A stretch of DNA of 64,000 nt from Phytohabitans houttuyneae (lineage in GTDB: Bacteria > Actinomycetota > Actinomycetes > Mycobacteriales > Micromonosporaceae). The notes beneath the pieces were generated by a model. That model made no database searches and had not been told where the DNA came from. It saw nothing but the letters and a program-made list of their open reading frames with translations. Position numbers and translations under genes: made by a program. Positions 50,159 through 59,372 of the stretch are shown piece by piece. Location of the stretch: contig NZ_BLPF01000001.1 of NCBI RefSeq assembly GCF_011764425.1, positions 3,153,001 through 3,217,000 on the forward strand, in the 5' to 3' direction. Numbering within the stretch: position 1 is the first letter of the stretch; every line of letters starts with the position of its first letter.

Positions 50159-51532
50159 CTACGGCTTGGCGCCCAGGTGGGCGAGCAGATCCTGGCGGGT
50201 CAGCACGCCCTGCGGCTTGCCGTCCACGAGCACGAGCGCCGCGTCGGACTTCTCCAGCAGGCGTACGGCCTCGCTCACCGGCTGCCCGCCGCCGACCATC
50301 GGCAGAGCCGGGCCCATGTGCCGCTCGATCGTGTCGTGCAGGTGGGCCTGGCCGGTGAAGAGCGCGTCGAGCAGGTCCTTTTCCGCGATCGAGCCGGCCA
50401 CCTCGCCGGTCACCACGGGCGGCTCGGCCTTGAGGACGGGCAGCTGGGAGACGCCGTACTCGCGCATGTAGTCGATCGCGTCGCGGACCGTCTCCGTCGG
50501 GTGAACGTGCACCAGCGACGGCATCCCGCCCGGCTTGCCGGTCAGCGCGCTCAGCACGGTGGGCTCTTCGCTGGGGGTGTCGAGGAAGCCGTAGCGGGCC
50601 ATCCAGTCGTCGTTGAAGATCTTGGAGAGGTAGCCGCGGCCGCCGTCGGGCAGGAGCACGACCACCACGTCGTCCGGCTTGGCGCGCCTGGCCACCTCGA
50701 GCGCCGCCTGGGCCGCCATCCCGCACGAGCCGCCGACCAGCAGCCCTTCCTCGCGGGCCAGCCGCCGGGTGAGGTCGAACGACGCCTTGTCCGACACCTC
50801 GACGATCTCGTCGCAGATCGTGCGGTCGTAGGTCTCCGGCCAGAAGTCTTCGCCGACCCCCTCGACAAGGTACGGCCGGCCGGTGCCGCCCGAGTACACC
50901 GAGCCCTCCGGGTCGGCGCCGATGACCCGCACCGCTCCGCCGGAGACCTCCTTGAGGTACCGGCCCGCGCCCGAGATCGTGCCGCCGGTGCCCACGCCCG
51001 CGACGAAGTGCGTGATCCGCCCCTCCGTCTGCTCCCACAGCTCGGGACCGGTGGTCTCGTAGTGCGAGCGGGGGTTGGCACCGTTGGCGTACTGGTTCGG
51101 CTTCCACGCGCCGGGGATCTCCCGCGCCAGCCGGTCGGACACGTTGTAGTACGACCGGGGGTCCTCGGGGGCGACGGCGGTGGGGCAGACGACGACCTCC
51201 GCGCCGTACGCCCGGAGCACGTCCTGCTTGTCCTGGCTCACCTTGTCCGGGCAGACGAACACGCACCGGTACCCGCGCAGCTGCGCGACCAGTGCGAGGC
51301 CCACGCCGGTGTTGCCGCTGGTCGGCTCGACGATCGTGCCGCCCGCCTTGAGCAGGCCCGCCTTCTCGGCCTCGTCGACCATCTTCACCGCGATGCGGTC
51401 CTTGACGGAGCCGCCGGGATTTACGTACTCAACCTTGGCAAGGACCATCGCCTCGATGCCGGCGGCGACGCTCCGCAGCCTGACCAGCGGGGTGTTGCCA
51501 ATCAACTCGACGACGTTGTCGTAGTAGCGCAC
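50159..51532 (-). CDS. cystathionine beta-synthase with tandem CBS domains
   Basis: 457 residues from GTG 51532. PLP-dependent fold type II: NTPLVRLRSV, PLP-Lys in YVNPGGSVKDRIAVK, VEPTSGNTGVGLALVA, phosphate loop GVGTGGTISGAGRYLKE. Residues about 335-455 are two CBS domains (HPTETVRDAIDYMREYGVSQ, KSDAALVLVDGKPQGVLTRQ), likely adenosyl-ligand sensing. Makes cystathionine from Ser and homocysteine in reverse transsulfuration. Lies 4 bp downstream of the YkvA-like gene. Confidence 0.9.
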   Translation of the reverse strand: MRYYDNVVELIGNTPLVRLRSVAAGIEAMVLAKVEYVNPGGSVKDRIAVKMVDEAEKAGLLKAGGTIVEPTSGNTGVGLALVAQLRGYRCVFVCPDKVSQDKQDVLRAYGAEVVVCPTAVAPEDPRSYYNVSDRLAREIPGAWKPNQYANGANPRSHYETTGPELWEQTEGRITHFVAGVGTGGTISGAGRYLKEVSGGAVRVIGADPEGSVYSGGTGRPYLVEGVGEDFWPETYDRTICDEIVEVSDKASFDLTRRLAREEGLLVGGSCGMAAQAALEVARRAKPDDVVVVLLPDGGRGYLSKIFNDDWMARYGFLDTPSEEPTVLSALTGKPGGMPSLVHVHPTETVRDAIDYMREYGVSQLPVLKAEPPVVTGEVAGSIAEKDLLDALFTGQAHLHDTIERHMGPALPMVGGGQPVSEAVRLLEKSDAALVLVDGKPQGVLTRQDLLAHLGAKP

Positions 51533-51536
51533 CTGG

Positions 51537-51890
51537 TCAGACTACGTGCCCCGGGATGACGCTCCGTTGCCTGGCATCCCACTCGATGAAGCGCTCGGTC
51601 TCGGCCAGGATCGCGCCGGCCAGCCAGGCGATCACCACGGCGTCGTCGATGAGGCCGACGACGAGCAGAAACGCCTCGGGCACGAGGTCGATCGGGGAGG
51701 CCACGTACGCCGTGGCGGCCGCCATCATCGCCAGCCGCATCCCGCCGTCGTAACGGCCCGTAAACGTTGCCCACATCATGCGCGGCAGGGCGGCCAGGCG
51801 GGCGCCCAGCGACGGCCCGCCCCGCGCCCCTGCGGTCAGCGCCCGGCCGAGCGCGGTGAACGCCGCCGTGCGGTTCAAGGTCCTACCCAT
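51537..51890 (-). CDS. YkvA/DUF1232 family small membrane protein
   Basis: 117 residues from ATG 51890; an upstream GTG would add 11 residues. DUF1232 signature AYVASPIDLVPEAFLLVVGL with IDDAVVIAWLAGAI, two adjacent TM segments. Function unknown. Probably co-transcribed with the CBS gene that starts 4 bp after its stop. Confidence 0.85.
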   Translation of the reverse strand: MGRTLNRTAAFTALGRALTAGARGGPSLGARLAALPRMMWATFTGRYDGGMRLAMMAAATAYVASPIDLVPEAFLLVVGLIDDAVVIAWLAGAILAETERFIEWDARQRSVIPGHVV

Positions 51891-51984
51891 TCGCCCATAG
51901 TGCCCGGCCGTGACAAACCCCAAGCGTGTCGCCGGGCCGCGATAACCTCGTAAGCCTCAGGGGGTAAGGCGGCGGGGGGCGCTG

Positions 51985-53049
51985 ATGAGTCCGAGGCGGA
52001 GCGATCCATGGCTGCTCGCGCGGCAGGTGGCGAAGGCGACGGCGGTCGGTGCGGGAATGGCCGGCGCCGCGGCGTTCGTGAGCGTGGGGGTGATCTTCGG
52101 CCAGGCCAAGGCGGCCCGGCGGGTGATCCCACAGGCCGAGGCGCCGCCGCCGCGCGGTGACGGTGTGTACGGTCCGCGGCTGCCCGGCAAGCCGATCACG
52201 ATGGCCGTGCTGGGCGACTCTTCCGCCGCGGGCTACGGGGTGCACCGCCCGCGCGAGACGCCCGGCGCGATGCTCGCCACGGGTGTCTCCCGGCGCCTGC
52301 GCCGGCCCGTGCGGCTGCACCGCTTCGCGGTGGTCGGAGCGATGTCCACCGGGCTCGGCCCCCAGGTCGAGGCCGCGCTGGAGGTCAAGCCGGATGTCGT
52401 GATCATCCTGATCGGCGGCAACGACGTCACCCACCGCGTGACCACGAGCACCGCCGTGCGACACCTCGTCAACGCGGTACGCGACCTGCGCGCCGCCGGC
52501 GCCGAGGTGGTCGTCGGCACCTGCCCCGACCTGGGCACGATCCGGCCGATCAAGCCGCCGCTGCGGTGGCTGACCCGCCACTGGAGCCGCCAGCTCGCGG
52601 CCGCGCAGACGATGGCCGTGGTCGAGGCGGGTGGCTGGACGGTGTCGCTCGGCAACCTGCTCGGCCCCCGCTTCACCGCCGAGCCGACGCGGCTGTTCTC
52701 CTGGGACCACTTCCACCCGTCCGCCGACGGGTACGCGGTGGCCGCCGCCGCGCTGCTGCCGACGGTGCTGGCGGCGCTGGGCGCGGCCGAGGAGCGACGT
52801 CTGGTGCTCGCGCCGGACGAGGGCGTACGGTCGTTGCCGCAGGCCGCGCACGAGGCCGCCCGCCAGCCCGGCACCGAGGTCAGCCCTACTCAGGTCGCCG
52901 GCCGCGACCGCGGGCCGGAGGGGCGGTGGGCGCGGCTGCGGCGGCGCTCGGCGTGGTTTGGCCACTCGCGTGCGGAGGAGGCCGAGACCCCGGTCGATGT
53001 CGCCGTACCCTTGGAGGGGTTCGTCACCGGCGGCCAGGAGCGAGACTGA
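51985..53049 (+). CDS. SGNH/GDSL hydrolase, membrane-anchored
   Basis: 354 residues from ATG 51985. N-terminal TM (AVGAGMAGAAAFVSVGVIFG), then SGNH blocks: I MAVLGDSSAAGYG with the nucleophile Ser, III ILIGGNDVTH, V SWDHFHPSADGY with the catalytic Asp/His. C-terminal ~100 residues are disordered and charged. Active domain predicted outside. Esterase or acylhydrolase of unknown substrate. Followed 41 bp later by a paralogue, so a tandem duplication. Confidence 0.88.
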   Translation: MSPRRSDPWLLARQVAKATAVGAGMAGAAAFVSVGVIFGQAKAARRVIPQAEAPPPRGDGVYGPRLPGKPITMAVLGDSSAAGYGVHRPRETPGAMLATGVSRRLRRPVRLHRFAVVGAMSTGLGPQVEAALEVKPDVVIILIGGNDVTHRVTTSTAVRHLVNAVRDLRAAGAEVVVGTCPDLGTIRPIKPPLRWLTRHWSRQLAAAQTMAVVEAGGWTVSLGNLLGPRFTAEPTRLFSWDHFHPSADGYAVAAAALLPTVLAALGAAEERRLVLAPDEGVRSLPQAAHEAARQPGTEVSPTQVAGRDRGPEGRWARLRRRSAWFGHSRAEEAETPVDVAVPLEGFVTGGQERD

Positions 53050-53089
53050 GCGGCCCCGGTGGGGTACCCCAGGACGAGAGGACGACGGC

Positions 53090-53878
53090 ATGCCCACGGG
53101 GCGACAGCTGGGCCGCGCGACGGCGATCACGTTGGTCGCCGGGACGGTCGGCGGCGCCGCACTGCTGGCCGGTGAGGCGGTCATCGCCCGCAGCCGGCGG
53201 TACGCGCAGCCGGAGATGGGACTCGCGCTGCGCACCACCATGGGCCCGCCCACCGCACCTCCCCTGCGCCTCGTGCTGATGGGCGACTCGTCCTCGATGG
53301 GCGTGGGCGTGGAGCAGCTCGCCGACACCGTGGGCGGCCAGCTCGCCACGATGCTCGCCGAGGGCACGCCGGCCCTGCCCCCGCGGCACGTGCAGCTCTC
53401 TTCGGTCGGTGTGTCCGGTTCCCGTTCCACGGATCTGGCCACCCAGGTCGCGCGGGCGCTGCTCGGCGGCCGTCCCGACGTGGCCGTGATCCTGATCGGG
53501 GCCAACGACGCGACCACGCTGCGCCGCCCCACCGAGTCCGCCGCGTACCTGGGCGCGGCCGTGCGGCGCCTTCGTGACGCGGGCGTCGAGGTGGTCGTCG
53601 GCACCTGCCCCGACCTCGGCGCGGTCCGCGCGATCGCCCCGCCGCTGCGCCAGGTGACCGGGTGGCTGGGCCGCCGCATGGGTCGCGCGCAGGCCAAGGC
53701 GGTGCGGGCGGCGGGCGGCACGGTGGTCGACCTGGCCGGCGAGACCGGAGCGGTGTTCCGGGCGGACGCGGGCACGCTCTGCTACGACGGCTTCCACCCC
53801 TCGGCGGACGGCTACCGGGTGTGGGCTCACGCGCTGCTGCCGGCGGTGATCCACGCGGCCGTCCCCACCTCCCGCTGA
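53090..53878 (+). CDS. second SGNH/GDSL hydrolase, paralogue
   Basis: 262 residues from ATG 53090. N-terminal hydrophobic segment (TLVAGTVGGAALLAGEAVIA), blocks RLVLMGDSSSMGVGVEQLAD, VILIGANDATT and CYDGFHPSADGYRV. Shares EVVVGTCPDLG and neighbouring order with the upstream gene, so the two arose by duplication; it lacks the long C-terminal tail. Confidence 0.88.
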   Translation: MPTGRQLGRATAITLVAGTVGGAALLAGEAVIARSRRYAQPEMGLALRTTMGPPTAPPLRLVLMGDSSSMGVGVEQLADTVGGQLATMLAEGTPALPPRHVQLSSVGVSGSRSTDLATQVARALLGGRPDVAVILIGANDATTLRRPTESAAYLGAAVRRLRDAGVEVVVGTCPDLGAVRAIAPPLRQVTGWLGRRMGRAQAKAVRAAGGTVVDLAGETGAVFRADAGTLCYDGFHPSADGYRVWAHALLPAVIHAAVPTSR

Positions 53879-53930
53879 GCAGGCCGGGGTTCCGCTTCCC
53901 GTTGAAGTTACCGGCGAGTACGGTAGCGGT

Positions 53931-55178
53931 ATGCCGAACGCCGTCATCGTCGCCACCGCTCGCTCCCCCATCGGCCGGGCACACAAGGGCTCGCTGCGCG
54001 AGGTCCGCCCCGACGACCTGGCAGCCACGATCGTGCGCGCCGCGCTCGACAAGGTGCCCCAGCTCGACCCCGCCGAGATCGACGACCTCTACCTCGGCTG
54101 CGGCCTGCCCGGCGGCGAGCAGGGCTTCAACATGGCCCGCGTCGTGGCCACCCTGCTCGGCTACGACCGGCTGCCCGGCGCCACGCTGACGCGGTACTGC
54201 GCGTCTTCGCTGCAGACCACGCGGATGGCGTTCCACGCGATCGCGGCAGGCGAGGGCGACGTGTTCGTCTCGGCGGGCGTGGAGTGCGTATCGCGTTACG
54301 CGCGGGGCAACTCCGACGGCCTCCCGCCCGAGGCGCAGGCCCTCGTCGGCGGCGGCTGGGAAAACCCGCGCTACGACAAGGCGCGCGCCCGTTCGACGGA
54401 GCGGACCCAGGCCGGCGCGCCGGTGTGGCAGGACCCGCGGGACGGCGGCGAGCTGCCCGACGTCTACCTGGCGATGGGCCAGACCGCGGAAAACCTCGCC
54501 CAAATCAAGGGCGTGAGCCGCGAGGACATGGACGAGTTCGGCGTACGCAGCCAGAACCTCGCCGAGAAGGCCATCGCGGACGGCTTCTGGGCCCGCGAGA
54601 TCACGCCGGTGACGGTGCCCTCCGGCGATGTTGTCAGCACCGACGACGGGCCGCGCCCCGGCGTGACGCTTGAGGGCGTGGCCGGCCTGAAGCCGGTCTT
54701 CCGCCCCGACGGCCGGATCACCGCCGGCAACTGCTGCCCGCTCAACGACGGCGCGGCCGCCGTGGTCGTGATGAGCGAGACCCGCGCTCGCGACCTCGGC
54801 ATCACGCCGCTGGCCCGCATCGTCTCGACCGGCGTCACCGCGCTCTCCCCCGAGATCATGGGGCTGGGCCCGGTGGAGGCCACGAAGCAGGCGCTCAAGC
54901 GCGCCGGCATGACCATCGACGACGTCGACCTTGTCGAGATCAACGAGGCGTTCGCGGCGCAGGTCATCCCCTCCTACCGCGACCTGGACATCCCGCTGGA
55001 CAAGCTCAACGTCATGGGCGGCGCCATCGCGGTCGGCCACCCGTTCGGCATGACCGGCGCGCGCATCACGGGCACGCTGCTCAACGCCCTCGACTGGCAC
55101 GACAAGACGATCGGCCTGGAGACCATGTGCGTCGGCGGCGGCCAGGGGATGGCGATGATCGTGGAACGGCTCAGCTGA
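53931..55178 (+). CDS. acetyl-CoA acetyltransferase (thiolase)
   Basis: 415 residues from ATG 53931. Nucleophile Cys90 in TRYCASSLQTTRMAFHAIA, His370 in VGHPFGMTGARI and second Cys400 in TMCVGGGQGMAMIV: the complete thiolase triad. Degradative or biosynthetic direction cannot be told from sequence; a lone gene without fad partners. Also carries EINEAFAAQVIPSYRDL. A repeat A copy starts 22 bp after the stop. Confidence 0.92.
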   Translation: MPNAVIVATARSPIGRAHKGSLREVRPDDLAATIVRAALDKVPQLDPAEIDDLYLGCGLPGGEQGFNMARVVATLLGYDRLPGATLTRYCASSLQTTRMAFHAIAAGEGDVFVSAGVECVSRYARGNSDGLPPEAQALVGGGWENPRYDKARARSTERTQAGAPVWQDPRDGGELPDVYLAMGQTAENLAQIKGVSREDMDEFGVRSQNLAEKAIADGFWAREITPVTVPSGDVVSTDDGPRPGVTLEGVAGLKPVFRPDGRITAGNCCPLNDGAAAVVVMSETRARDLGITPLARIVSTGVTALSPEIMGLGPVEATKQALKRAGMTIDDVDLVEINEAFAAQVIPSYRDLDIPLDKLNVMGGAIAVGHPFGMTGARITGTLLNALDWHDKTIGLETMCVGGGQGMAMIVERLS

Positions 55179-55199
55179 GAGCCGATCTTCAAGATGTGA

Positions 55200-55256
55200 G
55201 CTACCGCGACGCCCGTCGTGGTCCGGACCGTTGCTCCCGCGGCCTCACCCTGCGCG
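55200..55256 (+). repeat. dispersed repeat A, core copy
   Basis: GCTACCGCGACGCCCGTCG, GGTCCGGACCGTTGCTCCCG, CGGCCTCACCCTGCGCG. Between the thiolase and the terminator. Followed at about 55300-55330 by two tandem units of CGGTTCGGGCAGCGA. Confidence 0.75.
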
Positions 55257-55329
55257 TTTGGTCGCGGTCCGGCCCCGTCGCTCCTGCGGGTTGGGTCGCG
55301 GTTCGGGCAGCGAGCGGTTCGGGCAGCGA

Positions 55330-55362
55330 AAAGGCCGGTGCCCTTTCAGGGCACCGGCCTTT
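55330..55362. terminator. bidirectional terminator between thiolase and MFS gene
   Basis: AAAGGCCGGTGCCC and GGGCACCGGCCTTT form a perfect 14-bp stem with a TTTCA loop, A-rich before and T-rich after, so it can end transcription from both converging genes. Confidence 0.85.
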
Positions 55363-55379
55363 GACGGACGGACCGCGGA

Positions 55380-56873
55380 TCAGGCGGTGAGCTCGAGCTC
55401 CTTGGCCGCCTCGACGTCGGGCTTCCGCTTCGCGTCGCGCATGACCACGGTGGACAGGATCGCGGCGGCCAGCACGCCGACCGCGGCGATCAGGAAGGTC
55501 AGCGACATCGACGAGGTGAACGCCTCGCGTGCCGCGTCGACCAGGCCGCTGTCGCCCGCCGCGAGCGCGCCGCCGATCGACTCCCGAGCCTGCTCCGGCG
55601 CGCCGGCCGGCATCCGGCTGGCGTAGCCGCTGGTGAGCAGCGAGCCCAGGATCGCGATGCCGAGTGCGGTGCCGGCCTGCTGGATCGTGTCGTTCAGCGC
55701 CGAGCCGACGCCCGCCTGCTCGGCCGGGATGGTGCCCATCAGCGCGCTCACCGCGGCCGGCATCGCCATGCCGGCGCCCAGGCCGAGCAGGCCCAGCGCG
55801 ACGGCCGGGACGGCGAAGCCGGTGTCCGGCGAGACGGTGGTCAGCAGGCCGAAGGACGAGGCCATCACCAGCATGCCGGCCAGCACCAGCGGGCGGTTGC
55901 CGAGCCGGGCCGCGTAGGTGGCGCCGATCGTGTTGCCCACGAGCGCCGTGACCGCCAGCGGCACGAACGCAAGGCCCGCCTTGATCGGCGAGTAGCCGAG
56001 CACGAACTGCAGGTACTGGGTCAGAACCAGCAGCAGGCCGCCGTTGCCGATCTGCAGCAGGGCCAGCGAGAGCGAGCCGCCGCTGAAGTTGCGGTGCTTG
56101 AAGAGCACCAGCGGGACCATCGGCGCGGGCGTGACGTTTTCCCAGATCACGAAGCCGACCAGCGCCACCACCGCGACCGCGAGGACGATGCCCGAGCGCT
56201 CGCCGAACGCGCCGTGCTTGGGCAACTCGATGATCCACCACACCAGCGCGGTCATGCCGACGGCGGAGAGCACCGCGCCGAGCGGGTCCGGCTTCTGCCA
56301 CTGGCCCTTGGACTCAGGCATCAGCAGCACACCGGCCAGGATCGCGAGACCCACCACCGGAACGTTGATCAGGAAGATCGCCTGCCACGAGAAGTGTGCG
56401 ATCAGCACGCCGCCGAGCACCGGGCTGCCGACCAGGCCGAGCATCGACACCGAACTCCACGCGGCCATCGCCTTGCCGCGCTCGGTCTCGTCGAAGACCG
56501 TAATGAGGATCGACAACGTGGACGGCATGATCAGCGCGCCGCCGACGCCCATCGCGACGCGCAGGGCGATCATCTCGCCCGGGTTGGCCACGAACATCGC
56601 ACCCAGTGACGCCGCCCCGAAGAGCACCAGCCCGATCAGCATCACCCTCCGCCGGCCGAACCGGTCGCCGAGGCTGCCGGAGGTGAGCAGGAGCCCGGCG
56701 AAAACCAGGATGTAGGAGTCGAGGATCCACTGGGTGTCCTGCGGGCTGGCGCCGAGGTCCTCGGTCATGGCCGGCACCGCGACGGTCAGCGCCATGCCGT
56801 CCACGACCAGGACCAGGCTGCTCAGGCACAGCACGATGAGGATCCACCAGCGGTGTGGATTACGGGTTTCCAT
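55380..56873 (-). CDS. MFS drug transporter, DHA2 (14-TM) family
   Basis: 497 residues from ATG 56873. Motif A: GSLGDRFGRRRVMLIGLVLF; D1-like VLVVDGMALTVAVPAMTEDL; motif C region GSPVLGGVLIAHFSWQAIFL. About 14 helices plus a short charged C-terminus (RDAKRKPDVEAAKELE). Proton-driven exporter. Divergent from a TetR gene with operator-like sequence between, so the same control logic as the pair at 11305-13410, though not a close copy. Confidence 0.88.
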   Translation of the reverse strand: METRNPHRWWILIVLCLSSLVLVVDGMALTVAVPAMTEDLGASPQDTQWILDSYILVFAGLLLTSGSLGDRFGRRRVMLIGLVLFGAASLGAMFVANPGEMIALRVAMGVGGALIMPSTLSILITVFDETERGKAMAAWSSVSMLGLVGSPVLGGVLIAHFSWQAIFLINVPVVGLAILAGVLLMPESKGQWQKPDPLGAVLSAVGMTALVWWIIELPKHGAFGERSGIVLAVAVVALVGFVIWENVTPAPMVPLVLFKHRNFSGGSLSLALLQIGNGGLLLVLTQYLQFVLGYSPIKAGLAFVPLAVTALVGNTIGATYAARLGNRPLVLAGMLVMASSFGLLTTVSPDTGFAVPAVALGLLGLGAGMAMPAAVSALMGTIPAEQAGVGSALNDTIQQAGTALGIAILGSLLTSGYASRMPAGAPEQARESIGGALAAGDSGLVDAAREAFTSSMSLTFLIAAVGVLAAAILSTVVMRDAKRKPDVEAAKELELTA

Positions 56874-56892
56874 GGCGGCTTTCCTTTCGGCC

Positions 56893-56987
56893 TGCGTACG
56901 TCGTTCCGCTTCTGCGAACACTGTACGCACAGCGGAACAGCGTGCGCAAGGAAGAACTTCTGTACGCTGGCCGCGTACGATGTACGC
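56893..56987. promoter_or_regulatory. operator-like repeats in the MFS/TetR divergent region
   Basis: GTTCCGCT (56903-56910) and AGCGGAAC (56931-56938) are perfect inverted arms 20 bp apart, and GCGTACGATGTACGC (56973-56987) is a perfect palindrome. TGTACGC recurs at 56922 and 56961. These are good candidates for TetR sites controlling both genes. Confidence 0.5.
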
Positions 56988-57004
56988 AGCGAGAGGAGCG
57001 CATC

Positions 57005-57735
57005 ATGGCCGCCAGGACGAAGCCGATCCCGTCCGTGTGGGCCCGGCAGGAGTCCGGGCCCGACCAGCCAGCGCTCAGCCGGGCGTCGATCGTGCGGCAG
57101 GCGATCGCGATGCTGGACGCCGAGGGCATCGAGGCGCTGAGCATGCGCAAGCTGGGTGCACGGCTCAATGCCGGCGCCACCTCGCTGTACCGTCACGTGG
57201 CAACCAAGGACGAGCTGATCGAGCTCGCGGTCGACGAGGTCTTCGGCGAGATCGCCATCCCCGACGCGGGCGGCGCTGGCTGGCGGGTCGCGGCCGCCGA
57301 AGCCGCCCGTTCCTTCCGCGCGACCGCGCTGCGCCACACCTGGCTGCCCCGATGCTCGGCCAGGCGGGGCTGGCCTACCTGGGGCCCAACCTCATGTCGT
57401 TTACCGAACGGCTGGCCGCACTCTTCGTCGAGGCCGGCTTTCCGGAGCCGAGCGGCGCGATCGACGCCCTGCTGTCTTACGTGATCGGGATGAGCACCAC
57501 CGAGGCCGCCTGGCTCACCACGGTCGCCCGCTCCGGGGAGACGGAGGCGAGCTTCATCGCCCGGCTCATGCCCGCCGCGCAGCAGGCCGCCGTCGACTAC
57601 CCGCACCTGGCCCAGGCGCAGGTCGACGCCACAATCGACCCCGCCGAGGTCCGCGAGAGCAAGTTCGCGTACGGCCTGGAGATCGTCCTGGACGGCCTGG
57701 CGACCCGCATGCCCACCGGCGGCGTTGACCACTGA
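57005..57735 (+). CDS. TetR/AcrR family regulator with TetR_C-like domain (frameshifted as sequenced)
   Basis: About 243 residues once repaired, from ATG 57005. HTH: SRASIVRQAIAMLDAEGIEA, SMRKLGARLNAGATSLYRHV, ATKDELIEL. The frame slips at the CCCC run 57347-57350; one more C gives HTWLPPMLGQAG and a continuous ligand domain to the TGA at 57735 (IGMSTTEAAWLTTVARSGET, FAYGLEIVLDGLATRM). Predicted repressor of the adjacent MFS exporter. The break is probably a sequencing error. Confidence 0.8.
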
Positions 57736-57755
57736 CGCGGTGGGGTTGGTTGGGC

Positions 57756-57814
57756 ACCGCGGAGGGTGAGGCCGCGGGAGCAACGGTCTGGACCACCGCG
57801 GACATCGCGGTAGC
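57756..57814 (-). repeat. dispersed repeat A, core copy
   Basis: Reverse orientation: ACCGCGGAGGGTGAGGCCGC, GGGAGCAACGGTCTGGACC, GCGGACATCGCGGTAGC. It starts 20 bp after the tetR stop. Confidence 0.75.
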
Positions 57815-57913
57815 CCGGCCTATCTCCGGACCCACCGACCGCCATCAGCCGCTGGCGCGCCCGGAGAAGGTCGGAGTCCGCGGCGCCGAGCATTGGTCGC
57901 GCGGCGAGGCCTG

Positions 57914-58243
57914 CTAGCCGAGCGCGGCCCGGACGGCCTGGACGTCGGCGGCGGCCTCGGCGATGACGGCGGCGGGCGGGTTGGCGGCGATGAGGTCGGC
58001 GGCCACCACGCGCAGCTGGTCGGTCAGCGCCGGGTCGGCGACGAGGCGGGGCACCGGGCGGCGTGGCTCGCCCTCGGCGTCGGCGGCGCGGTCGGCGATG
58101 CGTTGCACGAGGCCGTGGGTCAGGTCGCCGCGGGTGCCCGCCGCCCCGGCCGGCTGTGCCCAGCGGGACGCCGTCCAGTGTCCGGTTTGGCCGACGAAAA
58201 GGTCTACCGCACGCCGCAGGTCCACGAAGGGCTCCCCCACCAC
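57914..58243 (-). CDS. small conserved hypothetical protein
   Basis: 109 residues from GTG 58243 (GTG 58240 next). Helical, Arg/Ala/Asp-rich: EPFVDLRRAVDLFVGQTGHW, TASRWAQPA, DQLRVVAADLIAANPPAAVI. No family name recognised; it looks like a genuine actinobacterial protein by codon bias and composition. The start is only 6 bp from the hairpin that ends the Bax1-like transcript, so either the transcript reads through or the true start is internal. Confidence 0.6.
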   Translation of the reverse strand: MVGEPFVDLRRAVDLFVGQTGHWTASRWAQPAGAAGTRGDLTHGLVQRIADRAADAEGEPRRPVPRLVADPALTDQLRVVAADLIAANPPAAVIAEAAADVQAVRAALG

Positions 58244-58248
58244 AAGCA

Positions 58249-58281
58249 ACGAGGGCGCCCCCGGCCTGGGGGCGCCCTCGT
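58249..58281 (-). terminator. terminator of the Bax1-like gene
   Basis: ACGAGGGCGCCCC and GGGGCGCCCTCGT form a perfect 13-bp stem with a 7-nt loop, 16 bp after the stop. Confidence 0.75.
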
Positions 58282-58296
58282 CATACTGCCAAATTG

Positions 58297-59111
58297 TCAG
58301 TCGTCGCCCTGGAAGTAGCTGATGAGGCGCAGCATCTCCAGGTAGAGCCAGACCAGGCTGACCACGATGCCGAACGCGGCGACCCAGGAATAGCGCCGGG
58401 GCAGGCCCATCCGCACGCCCTCTTCGACCTCGTGGAAGCTCAGGATGAAGCTGAGCGAGGCCACCACGATGCAGACGAGGCTGAACCCGATCGCCAGCGG
58501 GCTGCCGTCGCGGAGACCGGTGTTGATGTCGAAGAAGAAGCCGAGCACGAAGTTGATCAGCATGACGGCGAAGACGCCGGCCATGGCGGCAATGACGCCT
58601 CGGACGAATCGGGGCGTCGCCCGGATCGCGCGGATCTTGTAGAGGATGGCCATGAGGAAGAAGACGCCGAAGGTCGCCGTCACCGCCTGGAGCACGATGC
58701 CGTCGTAGAAGCTCTCGTACGCCTTGCTCACCATGCCGACGAATACGCCCTCGGCGATGGCGTACGCCACGACGAGGACCGGGTTGGCCATCCGGGAGAA
58801 GGAGATGATCAGACCGAGGACCAGACCGACGACCGCGCCGCCCATCCAGGCCACGGTGGTTAGCGAATCGGGAACCAGCGCCCACGCGCCGGCCGCGGCG
58901 ATGCCCAGGATGCCGAGCATGACCACGGTCTTGACCACAACGTCGTCGACGGTCATCGGCTGCACAGTGGGGGAGCAGCCGGGTAATCGGTCGTCGGGTA
59001 CGGTCCGCCGTATTCTGGCTGCCCGTACTGGCCGACCGGCGCGTACCCGGCGGCCCGCTCGCGCTCGGCCGCCTGGCCGAGCCGTGCCAGCACCGGGTTG
59101 GAAGTCTTCAC
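58297..59111 (-). CDS. Bax inhibitor-1/YccA family membrane protein (frameshifted as sequenced)
   Basis: About 271 residues once repaired, from GTG 59111 with GGGAGG upstream. Cytosolic N-terminus (KTSNPVLARLGQAAERERAA, Tyr/Pro-rich linker) then seven TM segments: VVVKTVVMLGILGIAAAGAW to FGIVVSLVWLYLEMLRLI. The frame slips at the G5 run 58969-58973; one more base joins AAPP to TVQPMTVDDVVVK. Bax1 proteins are pH-sensitive Ca-leak channels in some bacteria; role here unknown. The break is probably a sequencing error. Confidence 0.85.
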
Positions 59112-59194
59112 GTCAAGCCTCCCTGACAGGGTTGGTGCACCACTCCGTGCCCCACCAAGGGTAAACGCCAATCGCGACAAACAGGGAGACGAGG

Positions 59195-59275
59195 TGCCCG
59201 GGGCGGGACTCGAACCCGCATGCCTCGCGGCAGCCGCTTTTAAGGCGGCCGTGTCTGCCGTTCCACCACCCGGGC
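59195..59275 (-). tRNA. tRNA-Leu (TAA)
   Basis: 81-nt class II tRNA on the reverse strand: acceptor GCCCGGG/CCCGGGC, anticodon arm GCCGCCTTAAAAGCGGC with TAA, long variable arm TGCCGCGAGGCA, T-arm GCGGGTTCGAGTCCCGC. CCA is not encoded. Leu-TAA decodes the rare TTA codon, of regulatory interest in Streptomyces-like organisms (bldA). Confidence 0.93.
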
Positions 59276-59372
59276 CGGCGTAGGGATGAATGTCGCGCAG
59301 AATGCCACGGTAGCGGGTCCACGCCCGCCAGGGCGCACCCGGACGGCGACGCGGGGCACTAGGGTCGAGCCC

